From NCBI GenBank assembly GCA_026874595.1, contig CM049308.1:48739327-48803326 (forward strand): DNA of 64,000 bases, given 5' to 3'. This document shows positions 54,771 to 64,000 of the stretch, piece after piece (the stretch's first letter is position 1; every line of letters starts with the position of its first letter). The DNA comes from Sipunculus nudus. Its lineage: Eukaryota; Annelida; Sipuncula; Golfingiida; Sipunculidae. The notes beneath the pieces are model-generated. The model searched no databases, was not told the DNA's origin, and saw nothing but the letters and a program-made list of their open reading frames with translations. Made by a program: the position numbers and the translations under genes.

Positions 54771-57355
54771 TTTTTTAGCGAACCTGTGAGCTTATGCGAT
54801 GGTGTGGCATCGTCCGGCGTCCGGCGTCTGTACATTAACCCATACTATCTTGAAAATGGCAAGAATTAGCATCACGAAATCTTATGCATAAAATTAGTCA
54901 TCTAAAGACCTCTATCGAATTTTGCTTATTTTTTGGCTAACTGCATTTTCTTAGATTTTATAGGGAAAAAGCTTAAAAAATCTTCTTCTCCGAATCTGTT
55001 CAGCCAAATTGTCCAATATTTTACAGAAATGATTCCTGGAACAATCTCTCTCAAGTTTGTTCGAATGGTTTAAGTTCGGTGATTTTTGGCTGAGTTACAG
55101 GAAGTTGAACTTAGTCATCTGTCCAAAAAAGCATACTAAAATTACAATCTCAGAAATGGCTTGAGCTATCATCACCAAATTTTATGCCAATGTTGGTCAC
55201 ATGAGTTATATCTGAAATTGAGGTATTGGTGGCGCCACCTGCATCAGCCTTTTTTGTACCGGGGTCATCAGTGCCCGTATCATACTGACAGCTACAAATA
55301 ACTTCTTCTCTGAAACGAAATGGCCAAATTGTTTAATATCGCACAGAAATGATCCTAGGGTAGTGCTTTCTGAAGTTTGTTCAAATGGTCTCAGTTCAGT
55401 GACTTTTGGCTAAGTTATAGGAAGCTGAATTTAAGCATATGCCATAACAGCCCATTTTAGCTAAGTGGATACAAAAATCTTCTTCTCAAAAACCACTGGG
55501 CCAAATTCTTAAATCTCACACATTAATTATCCTTAGATGTTGATAATTCAAGTTTGTTCAAATGGTCTCAGTTCAGTGACTTTTGGCTGAGTAATTGGAA
55601 GCTGAATTTAGTCATATGCCATAACAGCCCATGTAAGCTAAGTGGCTACAAAAATCTTCTTCTCAAAAACCACTGGGCCAAATTCTTAAATCTCAAACAT
55701 TAATTATCCTTAGATGTTGATAATTCAAGTTTGTTCAAATAGTCTCAGTTCAGTGACTTTTGGCTAAGTTATGGGAAGCTGAATTTAGTCATATGCCATA
55801 ACAGCCCATGTTAGCTAAGTGGCTACAAAAATCTTCTTCTCAAAAACCACTGGGCCAAATTCTTAAATCTCATACATTAATTATCCTTAGAAGTTTTTAA
55901 TTCAAGTTTGTTCAAATGGTTTTGGTTCAATGATTTTTGGCTGAGTTATGGGAAGCTGAACTTTGCCATTTTGCTGTATTTTCCCATATGAGGTATAAAC
56001 CTACAAAACGTTTTTTGACTGATGATACTGAGGCCAGTTTGTTTAATATTTTGCAAGAATAATTCCCTGAATCATTCTAATAATAATTGTCTTTTATGGT
56101 TCCAAAAATGAATTTTGGCTGAATTATAAAGATTGAATTGAGTCATTTTACCATATATGTTAGCTGTGTGAAGCAGACACATCTAACCTAGCACCAGTTT
56201 ATCAGCATCCATTACATCATGCCTCTAGACATTTGGATTTCAGAATATCTATGGAAAATATTGACAAGAATGTTTTTTAAAAGCTTTTAAAAAATGTAGA
56301 TTTATGATATTACATATCATCTGTACACTATTCATAATTTCTCAGGAATAGCAGGAGCTACCATCTCCAAATTTTATGCAATTATCAGTCACATATCAAA
56401 TGTTGATGGATTCAGCTTATTTTTGCTATCTGCATTTACTTAGATTTTACAGGGGAAAAGCTGAAAAAAACTTCCTCTTCTTGTAAAGAGTCCAGCCAAA
56501 TTGTTCAATATTTTACAGAAATGATCCCAGAGGCGAGCCTTCTCAAGTTTGTTCAAATGGTTTGTGTTGGATAAATTTTAGCAGAGTTACATAACAGGCC
56601 ATGATTGTGTATGTTTCTTGAATAGGTTGAGAAACTGCCAACTGTTTCAGATTTGGCAACAGATCAAGATTTCATTCAGTGCAGCTAGATTTAGGTCAAG
56701 AGTTCAATCAGTGCAGCCAAGCACAAGGCATGTGATCACCTCATGGGCAGCATGTGATCATTTCATGGGTAGCATGTGATCACCTCATGAGTATCATGTG
56801 ATCACCTCATGTTCATTCAGTGCAGCCAGGTACAGGTCAAAAGTTCACTCAGTCTAGCCAGGTGCAGGTCAAGAGTTCACTCAGTGCAGTAGCCTGAGCC
56901 AGTAATTTGTCACAGTACACTCGGGGCAACAGCCTTTCTCACCTAAGCCTGGTCAGCCCCGTGCATCAGACTCAAGGAAAGTTTGATGTATTGGCCTGAT
57001 ATTCTGACCTGTCTATGTGTCTTTAATGGCTTTCTCGTTCACAAGACAGGTGTTGCCATCTACAATGACTTTTGCAAAGTGCATGTGCCTGCTTATATCA
57101 GCCTGAAATTGGACATATTTATACATGTCAAATAGCTTTGTCGTATACAAGACTGGTGGTGCCACCTACAATAATTTTTGTGTTGTGTGCACCCATGCCA
57201 GAATTTTAGCAGTGATGTTTGTGTATTGTTTCTTGTTCAAAATGTTTAGTACTTGCATTGTTCATATATATGAAAAGTAGTGGTTCAGCATTGAAGCGTT
57301 ATACCTGGTGTATATCCATATGCACAGGTTCGCATTAGGCCTGTAGGCCTTGTTT
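54771..57355 (+). mobile_element. Complete family D Helentron-like element
   Basis: 5' TTTTTTTAGCGAACCTGTGA; GCGAACCTGTG (54778-54788) is the exact reverse complement of CACAGGTTCGC (57323-57333). Terminal hairpin AGGCC/GGCCT (57337-57350) then TGTTTT. Inside: a perfect GGTGGCGCCACC (55228); three cores at exactly 177-bp spacing (AACCACTGGG at 55491, 55668, 55845); and a 22-bp tandem near 56729. No Rep/helicase coding. Subterminal inverted repeats with a 3' hairpin match Helentrons. Confidence 0.82.
56729..56816. repeat. 22-bp tandem repeat, four copies
   Basis: CATGTGATCACCTCATGRGY-type units starting at 56729, 56751, 56773 and 56795, inside family D. Flanked by imperfect ~40-bp repeats of GGTCAAGAGTTCACTCAGTG. 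Confidence 0.85.
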
Positions 57356-58169
57356 TATGAAATGTTTACAGATGAAATATAACTAATTAACAACATAAAA
57401 CAGGGCAAACAAAGCCTGATCTCAAATTCTGCTGAGGCAGGAAAATACTGAACAAATGTTTGTATTAAATCCTCATTTTTTTATCACATCCATTTTTTTT
57501 ATAAATTTAAGTTTATAACTATACATTTCCAATATAACATATATATCTAAATATAAAAGTTGATTCATAATTCTCAATTGCATCATCATAAATCTCAATC
57601 TTGTCAGATAACACCACATCATGCATACAAATGTTTATTTATTTTTTTACCACAAAAATATATCTTTTAAATCTGCAAAACAATAAATATCTAAAAATAA
57701 TGCTTGATTTAGATTTCACAATTTTTAATTATGTCTTTATTCATCCATAATGTGCTTCATATTTTATAAATTTAAGCAAACTGATGGGTTCAATTATATT
57801 TGTTAAAATCATTTAAAAAGAAAATTTGATTTCTTTAAAAATGCTACATTACACAATATTGCATCTTCTGGATCACACCTTGAATTACTTTTTCAAGGAA
57901 AGTTTTTGCATATCGGAGTGGAAACACCATTACAATTAAGGAGATACAGTGATAACAATTACTGCATAACACTTGGAGGGTGGGGGGGGGGGGGTGATTG
58001 GGGTGGTGATATGTGAATAACTGTACACCTGTCACAGCAGGGGATCTCCCCCAGGACCTGTAACAAATCAGAAACCCTGGCATAGCTGACTTCCAGTGAC
58101 CTGGAGTGAGACACTGCATCTGTAATCAAAGCAAATGACTACAATAGAGCCTCAAGAAAAAAATCAATA
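57356..58169. other. AT-rich spacer with G-run
   Basis: No gene called. A 91-codon minus-strand frame (57844-58119) has a hydrophobic stretch (CISLIVMVFPL) and an upstream TTGTTACAG, but does not resemble the missing P450 N-terminus. G-run at about 57980-57993. Confidence 0.4.
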
Positions 58170-58868
58170 ACTAGCTTAATTTTCAAGCTTTTAATTTCAA
58201 ATTTCAAATTTAAACAAATTAAATATTTATGTTTACATGCTGTGAAAATTAAATCAATGGTACTTACAGGAAAAAAGTGCCATGGACAAAGTTGGGCCAA
58301 ATTTGAGGTACTGATTTTATTTTTATGCTAATAACTTAAAATATTGACAAAATTCAGATCTAATTTTTGGTAAACAATTGAATATTAATTAAACATAGTT
58401 ATATACTTGGGAAAATAGACTCTAGTTTCAAAATTGTTCATGTTAAGTGAGTAATAATTTTTCCTGATTTTTTACAAAGTCCATTATGTTTGGGCCAATA
58501 ACTTAAAGAATTTATACTTAACAGACTTAATTTCTGGGATGTACATAGGAACTATATAGAGGAATATTTATGGTAAATATGAGGAAAAACATGCTGTGGT
58601 TTTGATATTAGGCAGTCCTGAAGTATGAAAATAGGATTTTAATAAAAAATTGAACAGAGGAAGGAACAGAGTCGCAAAGACCTAGTTTTCAGTTTGGTAG
58701 GAGATCTTGGGGACATCTAACATTATGCTGAATTTCGGATTCCTAGGTCTTAAGGTTTCAAAACGTGCCACATCTACGGATGGACGGACGGACGAACAGA
58801 CGGACGGACAACAGACAATGGACCACGACTATAGCTCAGATGACTTATAGTCAGCTGAGCTAAAAATT
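58170..58868 (-). mobile_element. A-gamma right-end fragment
   Basis: Core with GATATTAGGCAGTCCTGAAG (58605), a GGACGGACGGACGAACAGAC tract and end AGTCAGCTGAGCTAAAAATT; closely parallels 12850-13512. Confidence 0.7.
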
Positions 58869-59539
58869 ACTTTTTTGCTTTTCATTATGAACAAAGTGAT
58901 TCTACCAATCATTTTAATTAAAAAATTGTATTATCTCTATTACACACAGTCATAGAGTTATTTACATACCGAGGCGATAGCATGATGCAGTGGACCTCGT
59001 CACTGTCACTGTCAAACAAAGCCAGGAATTATACGAAAATTGCGAGTGATCAAAGTGTAACCTAATATGATCAACTCTAGGGCTTATGATATAATACTAT
59101 ATTATGGATTGTCTGAAAGTCAATATTGGGGATGTCTATGGTGAATTCCAAAGTTCAGTTGGGATTGTCGGTATACTAAAGGGCCAACATGTTCCGCAAG
59201 TGATTGTCCGAGTTTGCTTTCAGAATTTTACGATTTACACTTGCACTTATTGGCAAAGGTACTTACACATGCATATTACTATCTCTCAATATATAGGATA
59301 CGTGAAATAACTCCAAATAAGCGAAACCAATAATATGCAGTCGCGTTCTGATTACCCTGCCGATCTGTGTGTCAGGCATGTGGCACGTGCCCTATTGTTG
59401 TTGATTGCGCAACAGGCTGTCCTCGCGGGACAATAAACTTGAATGACCTCACGCCTCGCTATCTTGAGTTCACACCTAAGGTTTCACACCTTGGTCTCAC
59501 CAGCGGTAAAGTAAGTGGCCAAAATACGCCCAAATATAA
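58869..59539. other. Low-repeat spacer with possible exon/promoter
   Basis: A minus-strand segment GTGACAGTGACGAGGTCCAC...CTATCGCCTCG followed by GTATGTAAAT (donor-like, near 58972-59030) could be a 5' exon, and 59340-59520 is locally GC-richer. No protein similarity recognised. Confidence 0.3.
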
Positions 59540-60332
59540 AACAAGGGACCTATGGGTCATGGCGCTCAGCTGTTATATATGATCACAAAATATGATTTGG
59601 GATATGAGGTAGGCAAAGGCTGGTTTTGTGAGGTAATATAAGCTCTATTATGAGTTGATAGTGTTTACCTCAAGTTATGTAAGGTTTTGATAATATCCTT
59701 GGAGACAGGGAAGAGGATTGATGTCATTAATATTATTTACAGTTGGAAATGGTGTGCACATAGGTTTTGACTTGGCCATAAAACTTTACCTCGGTGCAGC
59801 AGAATTATTTGAAAAGTTAAACTATTTATTAAAAATTAATAAAAATTATTATGTCAAATATAATTTAAATTAAAAATAATAACAGTATCATGTTTTTTTC
59901 ATCAAAGATTTTTTTAAATAATATTATGGAAATGATTGTTATTAATAATATTATAATCATAACAAATAATATTATAGAATATATTCATGAATGCATTTGT
60001 ATTCAAACACTTTCATTTTTACCTGTATATCTATCCTTATACCTGAAATTATGGAGTTCATATTTGCATTCAAATACATTTGCAAAGTACTGCACCATGT
60101 CTGGTATTTATTCAGTTTCAGCCAAACAAAGTTCTTGAGAATCCAGAATAAACAAATATCACAAATTAAAAAAATGATCATAAGTACCTGGTTTTATGAA
60201 TTTTATTTATATTTAAAAATAAAACTATTATATTCACTTTGGACTACCTTCACATCAATCTACACACTAGACATAGCAAGAGTCTTATGACAATTATTAA
60301 CATTAAAGAAATCATAATAAGAACTTGTCTAA

Positions 60333-60636
60333 GGCCAAAAAAATAAAAGGTATGGTTCTCAGGCACCGCCTGCATCATTTTTAGCCCCCGCATCAAACAA
60401 TTTTATTTTGGTTGTCATCCTTCTAGAAGATAAAATAATACAATTTTGATACAATTTTCCTTGTTATGTAGTTTGTTTACCTGTTTAACAGAAAGAAATG
60501 TTATTTTCATGCTTTTCCCTGACCATTTGACATTTTATCGATTGATACAAAAAAAGGTAAAAAATAAAATACCGCCCGCCCGCGATGATTTCTAAAAAAA
60601 AGTGCCTGAGAACCATACCTTTTTATTTTTTTGGCC
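60333..60636. mobile_element. Harbinger-like MITE, TAA target duplication
   Basis: Ends GGCCAAAAAAATAAAAGGTA and its inverse, continuing TGGTTCTCAGGCAC; TAA at 60330-60332 and 60637-60639. Same family as 39281-39617. Confidence 0.88.
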
Positions 60637-61003
60637 TAAGATCTGATGAAAGAATCTCAGCTATGAAACCATTCTATGTGTAAAAAATAACCCAAGCATC
60701 AGAATACCCTATAAATTATACAAGGAGAAAACTAGAGATGGGCAAGTTTAATTTTATTAATGAAATATAGGAACCAGTAATATAAATTTTGATTATTTAC
60801 ATAGTCTTGTGACAGCTGTGACTTTGGCCAATTTCTTTCAACTTTCAAAACTAAAAAGCTGAAATCCTTATTTCTGCATGTTATGAAAATTATATCAACA
60901 GTGCATACAGGAAACAAACATGTGATGATCAAAATAAGGCAAAACTTAAGGGTACTGTTTTTATATTTATGCTAAAAACTTATACAATTGAATCTTGATT
61001 AAA

Positions 61004-63033
61004 CTAGACATTTCTTGGCACCGCAGGTGCCAGAGTATCCCCAGACATAGTAGCCCCCCCCCTTTCAGAATAGACCCCCATTTTTAGCAGCATATACTGA
61101 CACTTGGCAAATTTATTGTTTCTTCCATCTAACAATCCACAATCTTGTTGAAGATGTTGGTCCCGTGACCTTGACCTTTTTAAAGATGTGACCTGTGACC
61201 TTGACCTTTGACCTCATGTCCCCAAAATCAATTTGGATCTTGCTTATCCAATGGGACATATGCAAGTCAAGTTTGAAATCTATACATCAATAAAGCAGGA
61301 ATTATAATCGAGAAACTAATTTTTTTGGACAGATGGCTCCTGTGACCTTCACCTTTGACCTTGTGACCTCAAAATTGATAGTGTTCTTCCTCTCTTGGCA
61401 GGAGAACTATATGTGCAAGATGAAAGATCTGAAATGAAATGTTTGGCTGAAAATGCATCCACATCTTTCTAAAGATGTGTCCTGTGACCTTGACCTTTGA
61501 CCTTATGACCCCAAAATCAATTTTGGTCTTGCTTTTCCAATGGGACATATACAAGTCAAGTTTGAAATCCATACATCAATAAAAGCAGGAATTATCATCC
61601 AGAAACTAATTTTTGGACAGATGGCTCCTGTGACCTTCATCTTTGACCTTGTGACCTCAAAATTGATAGGGGTCTTCCACTCTTGGCAGGTGAACTATAT
61701 GTGCAAGATGAAAGATCTGAGATGAATTGTTTGGCTGTAAATGTATCCACAATCTTTTTAAAGAGGTTTCCTGTGACCTTGACCTTTGACCTCATGACCC
61801 CAAAATCAATTGGAGTCTTGCTTTTTTAATGGGACATATATAAGTCAAATTTGAAATCAATACATCAATAAAAGAAGGAATTATCATCCAGAAACTAATT
61901 TTTGGACAGATGGCTCCTGTGACCTTCACCTTTGACCTTGTGACCTCAAAACTGATAGGGGTCTTCCTCTCTTGGCTGGTGAACTATATGTGCAAGATGA
62001 AAGATCTGAGATGAAATGTTTGGCTGAAAATGCATCCACAATCTTTTTAAAGATGTGTCCTGTGACCTTGACCTTTGACCTCATGACCCCAAAATCAATT
62101 GGAGTCTTGCTTTTTTAATGGGACATATATAAGTCAAATTTGAAATCAATACATCAATAAAAGCAGGAATTATCATCCAGAAACTAATTTTTGGACAGAT
62201 AGCTCCTGTGGCCTTGACCTTTGACCTTGTGACCCCAAAATTTATATGGATCATCCACTATTGGCAAGTGAGCTATATATTCAAGACGGAAGACCTGGGA
62301 TGAAAGTTTGGCTTAAAATGCATCCACAGTATCTTTTAAAATGCCAGTCCAGTGACCTTGACCTTTGACCTCATGACCCTAGAACCTATAGGGTTCTTAC
62401 TTTAGTGGTGGGCAATACATAAGTTATGTTTGAAATCCATATGGCTATCAACACTGGAGATATCATAAGAGGTGCGTGATTTTCACCATATATGGCAATA
62501 TTCAAGGTCAAGGCCACTATCATAGGAAAGCTCATGACCCTAATTTAAAAAAACATCATCCCATAACCCATACCTATGTATATGCATAATATAAAAGAAA
62601 TCTGTCCATTAGTTTTTGACTTATAATGCTCACAGTACTGTAAGGTGGCAATTTTGGGGGTATTAAACGGCACGAAAAGAAGTATAGAATAATAGGTGGC
62701 GCCACCAGTTTCTGGAACATGAAAACCCTATCCATGATCTTCCATCAACTTGATTTTGGGATAAATCCATGCAAGATTTCTTGAGATATTAAAGAATTTG
62801 TGTGATTTTCCCCAAAATTGGACCTATTCAAGTCCAAGGACACTCTCCTAGTAAAGGTCATGACCTCATTTTAAATAGGCGTTGTCCTCTTACCCATATC
62901 TATACATATACCAAGTTTGGTAAAGTTCCGTGAAATATTTTTTGGGTTATCGCCCCAACAAGATTTATATGCAGCGGCGGCCGCGGGACCGGTATGAAAA
63001 CATAGTATCCCCCGACTTTGTCTGGGGATACAA
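61004..63033 (-). mobile_element. Family G Helitron-like element with mapped empty site
   Basis: Minus-strand 3' end: hairpin GGCACC/GGTGCC (61017-61031), then AAGAAATGTCTAG and host T. Minus-strand 5' end TTGTATCCCCAGACAAAG with GGGGGATAC partner. The host reads CTTGATTAAA before and TAATGTTA after; the paralogue at 12335-12355 reads CTTGATTAAATAATGTTA. So 2,030 bp inserted between A and T with no duplication, the Helitron rule. It carries ~144.5-bp cores with DR1 sites and one GGTGGCGCCACC (62695). No Rep/helicase frame. Confidence 0.9.
61202..62371 (-). promoter_or_regulatory. Periodic DR1 (AGGTCAAAGGTCA) array
   Basis: Perfect TGACCTTTGACCT at 61202, 61491, 61780, 62069, 62215 and 62359. 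The first four are exactly 289 bp apart; the half-way units have CACCTTTGACC instead. Known: DR1 is the RXR-heterodimer/HNF4 site. Activity is inference. Confidence 0.4.
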
Positions 63034-64000
63034 TAATGTTATGTCCCTGACAAAAAAAAGTCTCTAGCTTCAGCAATTTTCATATTAAGGGAGTTAATAT
63101 TTTTCTTGTTTACAAAGTGCATAATGTTCGGGCCCATAACTTAAAACAATTTCACAATACTCACATCATTTCCAGCATGTGCATGGAGTATAAATAGAAG
63201 AACATGTATATTTTATATGATCACGGTCAGATCAGTGGTTTTTGATATTAGGCAGTCTTGAAGTGTAACAATGGGTTTTTAATTGAAAATTAGAGATTTT
63301 TCTTAACATCTCAAAGGAATGAAATTCTAGTGACCAAACTTTTGGTATGGTAGGGGGGTTTGGGGGACATCTAACAGTAAGCCAAATTGGAGAGCTGAGG
63401 GCTGGCCTGGGAAGCTGGGGAGCTGAGCTCTTGCAAACTGCATAACACTTGCTTGATCTAAACAATACTTTACATGGTGCTTGAAAACTGGAATAAAATC
63501 AACAGTTTTGATCAACTTGTTACAAATTAAAATGTTTAGAGATGAAATGCTTAAGGTAACATGCTGTGAAAATTAAATCCACAGCAGTTACAGGAATAAA
63601 ATGTGCCATGGTCAAATCTGGGCAAAATTTAAGGTACTGATTTCATATTTATGCTAATAACTTATTAAAATTTCAAAAATTCAGATCTAATTTTGGGTAT
63701 ACAATATAATCTTGACTAAATATAGTTTTATACCAGAAAGAAAGTCTCTGGTCTTAGCAATTCTCAAATTAAGGGAGAAAATATATTTCCTGAATTTTTA
63801 CAAAGTGCAATATATTTGTGCCAATAACTTCAAGAATTTTAAAAATATTAAACTAATTTCTCGTATGTACATAGGAAATATAGAGAGGAATTAATATATC
63901 AAAATTGCTCAATATCAGGTTAGTGGTTTTGATATTAGGCAGTCTTGAAAGTAACAATGGGTTTTTAACGGAAAACAGACGTTTTTCCTTAATAATTCGA

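Larger units (their letters stand above)
59540..64000 (-). mobile_element. A-gamma element, cut by window end, with nested elements
   Basis: Left end AACAAGGGACCTATGGGTCA at 59540; body paralogous to 10872-13200. Interrupted by a Harbinger-like MITE (60333-60636) and by G1 (61004-63033). TTAGGCAGTCTTGAA markers at 63247 and about 63935. Confidence 0.75.

Noticed and set aside
57844..58119. N-terminal membrane-anchor exon of the P450
   Set aside because: It has a hydrophobic run but no proline-rich hinge, no ER-anchor order and no supporting splice phase.

Overview
This is an AT-rich metazoan genomic window, most likely from a bivalve mollusc. The clues are one widely spaced vertebrate-type cytochrome P450 gene with short exons and GT-AG introns, and a very dense population of repeats that resemble the bivalve 'pearl' elements: tandem core repeats, a GACGGACAGACGG-type microsatellite and hairpin ends. 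No species can be assigned from sequence alone. There are no bacterial-style operons. Nearly all open reading frames in the window are chance frames inside repeats.

Gene content. The only convincing host gene is on the minus strand. Five exons (29880-29966, 25334-25472, 16195-16314, 13918-14074, 5153-5215) join in frame with consistent phases and canonical GT-AG sites. They give about 188 codons of a CYP46A1-like (cholesterol 24-hydroxylase family) P450, from just before the C-helix WxxxR motif to the start of the I-helix. The N-terminal exons were not found to the right. The I-helix remainder, ExxR and haem-cysteine exons must lie beyond the left edge. A decayed Ty3/gypsy-type RNase H-integrase relic lies at 3215-4160 on the plus strand.

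Repeat content. Introns and flanks are built from two structural classes of rolling-circle (Helitron-related) non-autonomous elements. The first class (called B, E, F and G here) ends in a short hairpin followed by CTAG or CTAA and then host T. Element G1 (61004-63033) has an exact empty site elsewhere in the window, showing insertion between A and T. The second class (called A and D) has TTTTTAGC starts, 10-11 bp subterminal inverted repeats and a terminal palindromic hairpin followed by TTGTT, as in Helentrons and pearl elements. Both classes carry tandem internal cores (about 144, 178, 278 or 340 bp), often nested in each other. The window also holds hAT-like (364-755), Harbinger-like (21053, 39281, 60333) and Mutator-like (46103, 53886) MITEs with recognisable target-site duplications, tRNA-derived SINE-like pieces near 40.7 and 42.0 kb, a 36-bp intronic minisatellite of about 48 units (25754-27508), an 11-bp-periodic GTGCT array (35715-36550) and a nearly identical 760-bp tandem duplication (32045-33564).

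Most notable signals: consensus nuclear-receptor motifs (DR1, IR3, TCAAGGTCA) are built into several of the repeat cores, so a sterol-hydroxylase gene sits in a field of candidate receptor sites; and the 12-bp palindrome GGTGGCGCCACC recurs perfectly at least 11 times in otherwise different repeat families.
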